The notes beneath the pieces are model-generated. The model was not told where the DNA came from and made no database searches. It saw nothing but the letters and a program-made list of their open reading frames with translations. Below, one piece after another: positions 4,515-9,144 of a DNA stretch of 9,144 bases. Made by a program: the position numbers and the translations under genes. Every line of letters starts with the position of its first letter. The first letter of the stretch is position 1. Source of the DNA: an uncultured Ruminococcus sp. (GTDB lineage: Bacteria > Bacillota > Clostridia > Oscillospirales > Ruminococcaceae); NCBI GenBank assembly GCA_937894495.1, contig CALCRR010000037.1:1-9144 (forward strand), given 5' to 3'.

Positions 4515-7157
4515 ATGAAAAGCTTAGCAAAAAGAGCGGCGGCAGCTTGCCTGGCGCTGATGATGGTGCTGGGAGCATATACGGCTGCCATGCCCGTTGG
4601 GAACTTTGGCAGTGCAGGCATTGTAACAGCCGGTGCTGCCGAGGCGGAGAAGGAGCTGGCAGCAAGCAACTATGCCCAGCTAAAGGGCGGTCTCGCCATC
4701 GGCAAGAGGTACAAGGTCAATGCCTATATGATGAAGTATGATGACAAAAATTCAGCTTCGATGGCTGACGCCGCTATCGACAGGCAGGTAACTGTGGAGT
4801 ATAAGGACGGACAGCTGTATGTTACCGTAAAATTCAATCCCCTCACAGCCCTTAACCAGACGGCTTATCTTTCGTGGCTGAAATATTACACCGACAGCGA
4901 AGTTAAAGAGTCTGAGGTGCTCACTACATACGATACTATAGACCAGTATAACGGAAAAGCCAAGGACAGCGACGGAAACTGGATAAGCTCCCGATACAGC
5001 TATCCCGAGACTATGAGGTTCCCCGTTGATGACGGTATCAACAAGCTGGACCCCGAGCAGTATGTAAAGCTGCAGGTGTTCGTGCCTGTTATGGACGCCA
5101 TACAGTCAGGCGCAGGAACACAGGACGTGTATATGAAGCTCGACTGGACTACTGCGGAGGAGATAGTTGTTGAAAAGGAAGTCAAGGAGTACGATCCGTC
5201 TGTTGTAAGGGAAAAGAGGATAGTGCTGCCTTTTATCCCTGCGGAAGGAAGCTCACTGACCACATACAGCACCATAAACCCCAACGAGGTGCCCGATGGC
5301 GAGGAGATTACTCAGCTGGCTGACGGCATTTATAAAGTAGGCGTGCATATGTATATGGACTATGGCTACTCGGGACTGGATATCGGCGGACGGGACAGGT
5401 CGATAGACAATACCATGACGCTGGTGGTGCTGGACGGCAAGTATTACATCAGAACCAATATATATGCGTGGAACAGCAGCAAGAACAGGTATTATTCAAG
5501 GATATTCTATTATACACAGTATGAATTTCAGGGAACGACCAGCTCACATTATGGTCCTGTAAATACAGATTATGAGGAAGTAAATGTTGTATCCTACTAT
5601 GATATCGTCAACGATGAAAATGAAAATACAGTGTACGGTTGGGACGAGGAGGACTATCGTGAAGACCTTGAGGTAAAATATCCCTCTGACATATATCTGC
5701 CGATAACTGACGGTAAAATAACAAATACGCTGCAATACTATCCTGTCAGGACAGGAACGCTTTCAAAAACCTCAGACAGTTCTGTTTATGGAGAGAATCA
5801 GAATACCTATTATCTCGGCATAGACTGGACTACCGCAGAGCTTGTTGAGGACCTTTCATACACCGCTGCCGACTACACCGCTGTGGACGCTGCTATCGCA
5901 AGCATACCCGAGGATATGAGCATTTACACAGAAAGCTCCGCACAGGCTGTGCAGGCTGCTGTTGATGAAGTGATAAGGGGCTATGACGACAGCAAGCAGG
6001 CTAAGGTGGACGCTATGGCTGAAAATATCAGCAAGGCAGTGGCTGCGCTGAAGGTCAAGCCTGCTGACTACACTGAGGTGGATAAGGCTCTGGCAAATGC
6101 AGATAAGCTGTCGGCACAGCTGTTTAAATACACCGATGAAACCGTCAAGGCGCTTGATGACGCAGTCGATGGGGTGGTACGTGACCTTGACATAACCGAC
6201 CAGAGCAAGGTGGACGCAATGGCAAAGGCTATAAACGACGCTATTGCAGCTCTGGAGTACAAGCCTGCCGACTACAGCAAGGTAGATGAAGCTCTTGCTG
6301 CTGTACCCGAGGATATGAGCGGCTATACCGAGGAAAGCGTAAAGGCGGTGAATGACGCTGTGGCTGCTGTTGAGCGTGACCTTGACATAACCGACCAGAG
6401 CAAGGTAGACGCAATGGCAAAGGCGATAAATGACGCTGTGGCAGCTCTGGAGAAAAAGACCCAGCCGGGACCCCGGCTGGAGGACGGCAAATATACCGTA
6501 TCGGCTGAGATGATAAAGCTTGACAGAACTAACAAGTCAATGTCCAACAACGCCATCGACCACACCCTTGAAATCGAGGTGAAGGACGGCGAGTATTATG
6601 CCATCGTTACCTTCAAGGGAATGTCGGTGCTGGGTCAGACAGGCTATCTTAAATCGCTGGGCTACTATGATGCAGGCTATACCTACAATAAAAACGGCAA
6701 GCCCGTGGGCACTGTTATCCCTGCCGAGGTGCTGAGCGTCTATGATGCGGTAGATCAGTATAACGATAAGGATAACCCTTATCCCGAAAAGCTCAAATTC
6801 AAGCTGGTGGATAAGACCTCTGCCGAGTATGTTCCCCTGCAGGTGTTCGTACCTGTTATGGAGGCGATAGCCGAAGGCACAGGCACCCAGGACGTGCTTA
6901 TGAAGATAGACTGGTCAACAGTGCAGAAGCAGGAGGAGCAGCCCGAGACAAAGCGCCTTAACGGTGATGTTGACAACACGGGCAAGGTGGATACCAAGGA
7001 CGCTATGAAGATAATCGCATTTGCTAAAAAGACCCACACCCCCAAGGACGATGAGGAGTTCAAATACGCAGATGTGAACCATGACGGCGTTATCGACAGC
7101 AAGGACGCTATGATGGTGGTAGCCCACGTAAAGGGCACTAAAACGCTCCCCGACTAA
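4515..7157 (+). CDS. Secreted NEAT-FIVAR-dockerin protein
   Basis: This 880-residue protein begins with a signal peptide (KSLAKR, then a hydrophobic run to about residue 27; cleavage probably near 40-44). The modules in order are: NEAT-like 65-212, with SMADAAID and GTQDVYMKLDW; a diverged NEAT-like module 269-439; three FIVAR modules at 452-514, 517-582 and 585-648; a third NEAT 657-801, with SMSNNAID and GTQDVLMKIDW; and a type I dockerin 815-877 with calcium loops at 818-829 and 853-864. NEAT domains of known proteins bind haem or haemoglobin at the Gram-positive surface. Here the YxxxY haem motif is not visible near the end of the NEAT modules. Dockerins dock onto cohesins, so surface attachment by cohesin rather than sortase is inferred; no LPXTG or membrane anchor is present. 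Start 4515 has GGAGG (4503-4507) 7 bases upstream; a longer frame from TTG 4479 would begin inside the operator. Confidence 0.85.
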   Translation: MKSLAKRAAAACLALMMVLGAYTAAMPVGNFGSAGIVTAGAAEAEKELAASNYAQLKGGLAIGKRYKVNAYMMKYDDKNSASMADAAIDRQVTVEYKDGQLYVTVKFNPLTALNQTAYLSWLKYYTDSEVKESEVLTTYDTIDQYNGKAKDSDGNWISSRYSYPETMRFPVDDGINKLDPEQYVKLQVFVPVMDAIQSGAGTQDVYMKLDWTTAEEIVVEKEVKEYDPSVVREKRIVLPFIPAEGSSLTTYSTINPNEVPDGEEITQLADGIYKVGVHMYMDYGYSGLDIGGRDRSIDNTMTLVVLDGKYYIRTNIYAWNSSKNRYYSRIFYYTQYEFQGTTSSHYGPVNTDYEEVNVVSYYDIVNDENENTVYGWDEEDYREDLEVKYPSDIYLPITDGKITNTLQYYPVRTGTLSKTSDSSVYGENQNTYYLGIDWTTAELVEDLSYTAADYTAVDAAIASIPEDMSIYTESSAQAVQAAVDEVIRGYDDSKQAKVDAMAENISKAVAALKVKPADYTEVDKALANADKLSAQLFKYTDETVKALDDAVDGVVRDLDITDQSKVDAMAKAINDAIAALEYKPADYSKVDEALAAVPEDMSGYTEESVKAVNDAVAAVERDLDITDQSKVDAMAKAINDAVAALEKKTQPGPRLEDGKYTVSAEMIKLDRTNKSMSNNAIDHTLEIEVKDGEYYAIVTFKGMSVLGQTGYLKSLGYYDAGYTYNKNGKPVGTVIPAEVLSVYDAVDQYNDKDNPYPEKLKFKLVDKTSAEYVPLQVFVPVMEAIAEGTGTQDVLMKIDWSTVQKQEEQPETKRLNGDVDNTGKVDTKDAMKIIAFAKKTHTPKDDEEFKYADVNHDGVIDSKDAMMVVAHVKGTKTLPD
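6180..6453 (+). repeat. Near-identical FIVAR coding repeats
   Basis: The DNA at 6180-6258 and 6375-6453 is almost identical, exactly 195 bp (65 codons) apart. Both encode RDLDITDQSKVDAMAKAIND. Conservation at silent positions shows recent duplication or conversion between FIVAR modules 2 and 3. The first module (5865-6055) is more diverged. Confidence 0.8.
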
Positions 7158-7190
7158 AGGATATAAGGATAAACGACAGGAGGAAATGAT

Positions 7191-9144
7191 ATGAAAAGCT
7201 TAGCAAAGAGAGCAGCGGCAGCTTGCCTGGCGCTGATGATGGCGGTGGGGGCATATAACGCCGCACTGATGGGATCGGCAGGAGGAAGCAACAGCTGCAT
7301 CATCAATGCATCGGCTTTTGAGGCATCAAAGGACAGCAGCCTTGCTGACTGGTATGATATCTACACAGGTCTTTACAGCGGTCAGACATGGAATGTAAAA
7401 GCCAATATGGTAAAAGCCGACGGCGATAAAAGCTCGCTTTCAATGGCGGACGCTGCTATCGACCATTATGTGACAGTCAGCTATGATGCCGAAACAGCTC
7501 AGTATTATGTTGCTCTGTATTTTGAGCCGATAACTATCGGAACGACCCAGGGCTATCTTAAATCTTTAAGCTACTATAAGCCGGGCTATACTATCGACGC
7601 AAACGGTAATCCCGTGGGCGAGAAGGAGACTGCCGAGGTCACCTGGACATATCGTTATTTTGATAAGTATAACGCATTGGATAACGATAACGACGGCAAG
7701 TGGGACGAGGTGCTGTGGAGATATCCCCATGCGGTGAGGTTCCCCATAGATGAACAGGTGCCCTTCCCTCTTGATGAAGATTTTGACCCGATACAGTATA
7801 TTCCGCTGGAGGTTTATGTGCCTGCAATGGAGGGTCACGAAACGCAGCCTGTTTATCTTATGCTTGATTGGTCTGACGTTTATCAGGCAAGCAATTCAAC
7901 TATTGATACCACCGCAGGCTCCATAGAGTGGCCATATATCCCCGTGGGCGGTTCAGAGACTGTAACATATGAAAAATACCCCTTTGACCCGAATGCCGCA
8001 GAGGAAGAGACTCAGCAGCTGGCTGACGGAAAATACAAGGTGAATATGTATATCGACGTAAGCTTTTCCTCACCCACTAAAGAGCCCGCCAAAGGACTGG
8101 CTAAGGCGGTCAAAGACGAGACAGAGCTGCTGGTGGTCGACGGACATTATTACATCATCGCCGATATCGACGGCACCAGCTATACAGGACTGTGGGTGAG
8201 CGATGACTCACTGCAGTGGACAGAATATGTAGAAGAGGGCAAGGAGCCCGGCACCTACGCCAAGGTGGAGACCAAGGGCGTTATGTTTGAAAGCTCAAAC
8301 ATAACCATCAACGGCACTACCGAGATAAGCGATGTATATTACCCCGGCAAGGTAGGATTTGAGCTGAGCTCGGGCAAGCTCAATAACGGCTATCAGTTTT
8401 TCAAGACCAGCTACGGCTACATGACTTCTGTTTTAGTCGTAGGCACAGGCACAGAGTACAAGGAGCAGCTGAGCTCCAACCGCTATACCAGCGCCATTGA
8501 CTGGTCATCATTAGAGCTGGTGGAGAGCTGGGATTTTGAAAAGGCTGATTATACCGAGGTGGATAAGGCACTTGCCTCGATACCCGAGGATCTGTCGGTA
8601 TATACCGATAACTCGGCAGAAGCTGTTAACACAGCCTCGAAAAAGGTAATAAGATATCTTGCCAAAGAAAAACAGGACAGCGTTGACGCTATGGCTAAGG
8701 AAATAAATGACGCTGTGGCTGCCCTTGAGCTTAAAAAGGCAGATTATACTGCCCTTGATGAAGCTGTGAAAAAGGCAAAAGATAAAAAGAGTGTGGCTAT
8801 GGAGCTTTTCTTCAGCTACAGTGATGAAAGCCTCAAAGCGCTGAACGATGCCCTTGATGCGGTAGTAAGAGACCTGGATATAACCAAACAGGACGAGGTA
8901 GACGCCATGACCAAGGCGGTGAACGATGCTGCCGACGCTCTTGAAAAGGCTGCCGATTACAGCAAAGTCAACAGTGCGCTGAAGGCTGTACCCGAGGACC
9001 TGAGCGAATACTCGGAGGAAACTGTAAAGGCTGTGGAGGACGCAAAAAATGCAGTCATAAAAGGTCTTGGCGAGTCAAGGCAGGACGATGTGGACGCAAT
9101 GGCAAAGGCAATAAACGACGCTGTTGCGGCTCTGGAGAAAAAGT
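7191..9144 (+). CDS. Second NEAT-FIVAR protein, partial at window end
   Basis: This is a paralog of the preceding gene, starting 33 bp after its stop with AGGAGG (7178-7183) 7 bases before the ATG; cotranscription is very likely. The frame is open to the window edge, giving 651 residues with no stop. The signal peptide is almost the same as in the first protein. Modules: NEAT-like about 64-229 (SLSMADAAID, and YIPLEVYVPAM leading to MLDW); a diverged NEAT-like module about 277-440; and three FIVAR modules about 451-513, 516-586 and 587-650. By analogy a third NEAT and a dockerin may follow beyond the window; this is not seen. A DNDNDGKWDE loop at 164-173 resembles a calcium-binding loop. The YxxxY haem motif is not visible. 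The second NEAT-like module differs strongly from its counterpart, so the two proteins may bind different partners. Confidence 0.82.
   Translation, partial: MKSLAKRAAAACLALMMAVGAYNAALMGSAGGSNSCIINASAFEASKDSSLADWYDIYTGLYSGQTWNVKANMVKADGDKSSLSMADAAIDHYVTVSYDAETAQYYVALYFEPITIGTTQGYLKSLSYYKPGYTIDANGNPVGEKETAEVTWTYRYFDKYNALDNDNDGKWDEVLWRYPHAVRFPIDEQVPFPLDEDFDPIQYIPLEVYVPAMEGHETQPVYLMLDWSDVYQASNSTIDTTAGSIEWPYIPVGGSETVTYEKYPFDPNAAEEETQQLADGKYKVNMYIDVSFSSPTKEPAKGLAKAVKDETELLVVDGHYYIIADIDGTSYTGLWVSDDSLQWTEYVEEGKEPGTYAKVETKGVMFESSNITINGTTEISDVYYPGKVGFELSSGKLNNGYQFFKTSYGYMTSVLVVGTGTEYKEQLSSNRYTSAIDWSSLELVESWDFEKADYTEVDKALASIPEDLSVYTDNSAEAVNTASKKVIRYLAKEKQDSVDAMAKEINDAVAALELKKADYTALDEAVKKAKDKKSVAMELFFSYSDESLKALNDALDAVVRDLDITKQDEVDAMTKAVNDAADALEKAADYSKVNSALKAVPEDLSEYSEETVKAVEDAKNAVIKGLGESRQDDVDAMAKAINDAVAALEKK

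Noticed and set aside
7140..7157. Sortase-like motif at the end of the first NEAT protein
   Set aside because: The C-terminus TLPD is not LPXTG and has no following hydrophobic segment or basic tail.

Overview
The window looks like a chromosomal segment from a Gram-positive anaerobe of the Clostridia, most likely a Ruminococcus-type gut or rumen bacterium. This is inferred from an FMN-type enoyl-ACP reductase (FabK), strong AGGAGG-type ribosome binding sites, a type I dockerin on a secreted protein, and FIVAR/NEAT surface modules. No rRNA or other species marker is present, so the genus is an inference.

Region 1 (1-2708) is a short fatty-acid-synthesis segment on the + strand: fabK (enoyl-ACP reductase II), a Uma2-family putative nuclease, then fabG (3-oxoacyl-ACP reductase), closed by a GC-rich terminator. 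Between the Uma2 gene and fabG lies a 162-bp near-perfect palindrome with 18-bp terminal inverted repeats. It is a MITE-like element whose left end overlaps the Uma2 stop codon.

Region 2 (2709-3284) has no convincing gene. It holds a dense patchwork of repeats: runs of a heptamer (RGYAAGA on one strand or the other), two copies of a 50-bp hairpin-forming repeat, several GC-rich hairpins and a strong terminator-like hairpin.

Region 3 (3285-9144) is the most interesting part. A putative winged-helix regulator (3370-4257), resembling the DtxR/MntR layout but without the usual metal ligands, is followed by a tandem pair of large secreted proteins. The first (4515-7157) reads signal peptide, NEAT, diverged NEAT, three FIVAR modules, NEAT, dockerin. 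The second (7191 to the window end, incomplete) repeats the same order as far as the third FIVAR module. The regulator gene and the NEAT operon have matching promoters (TTGATT, 17-bp spacer, TATAAT or TAAAAT, each with a TG before the -10). Exactly 9 bp after each -10 hexamer sits a near-palindromic box, TTAGTCTGCACTAA or its inverted near-copy.

Working model (inference): the regulator represses its own gene and the operon for dockerin-bearing NEAT surface proteins through this box. NEAT domains classically bind haem, but the usual haem tyrosine motif is not visible here, so the ligand is open.
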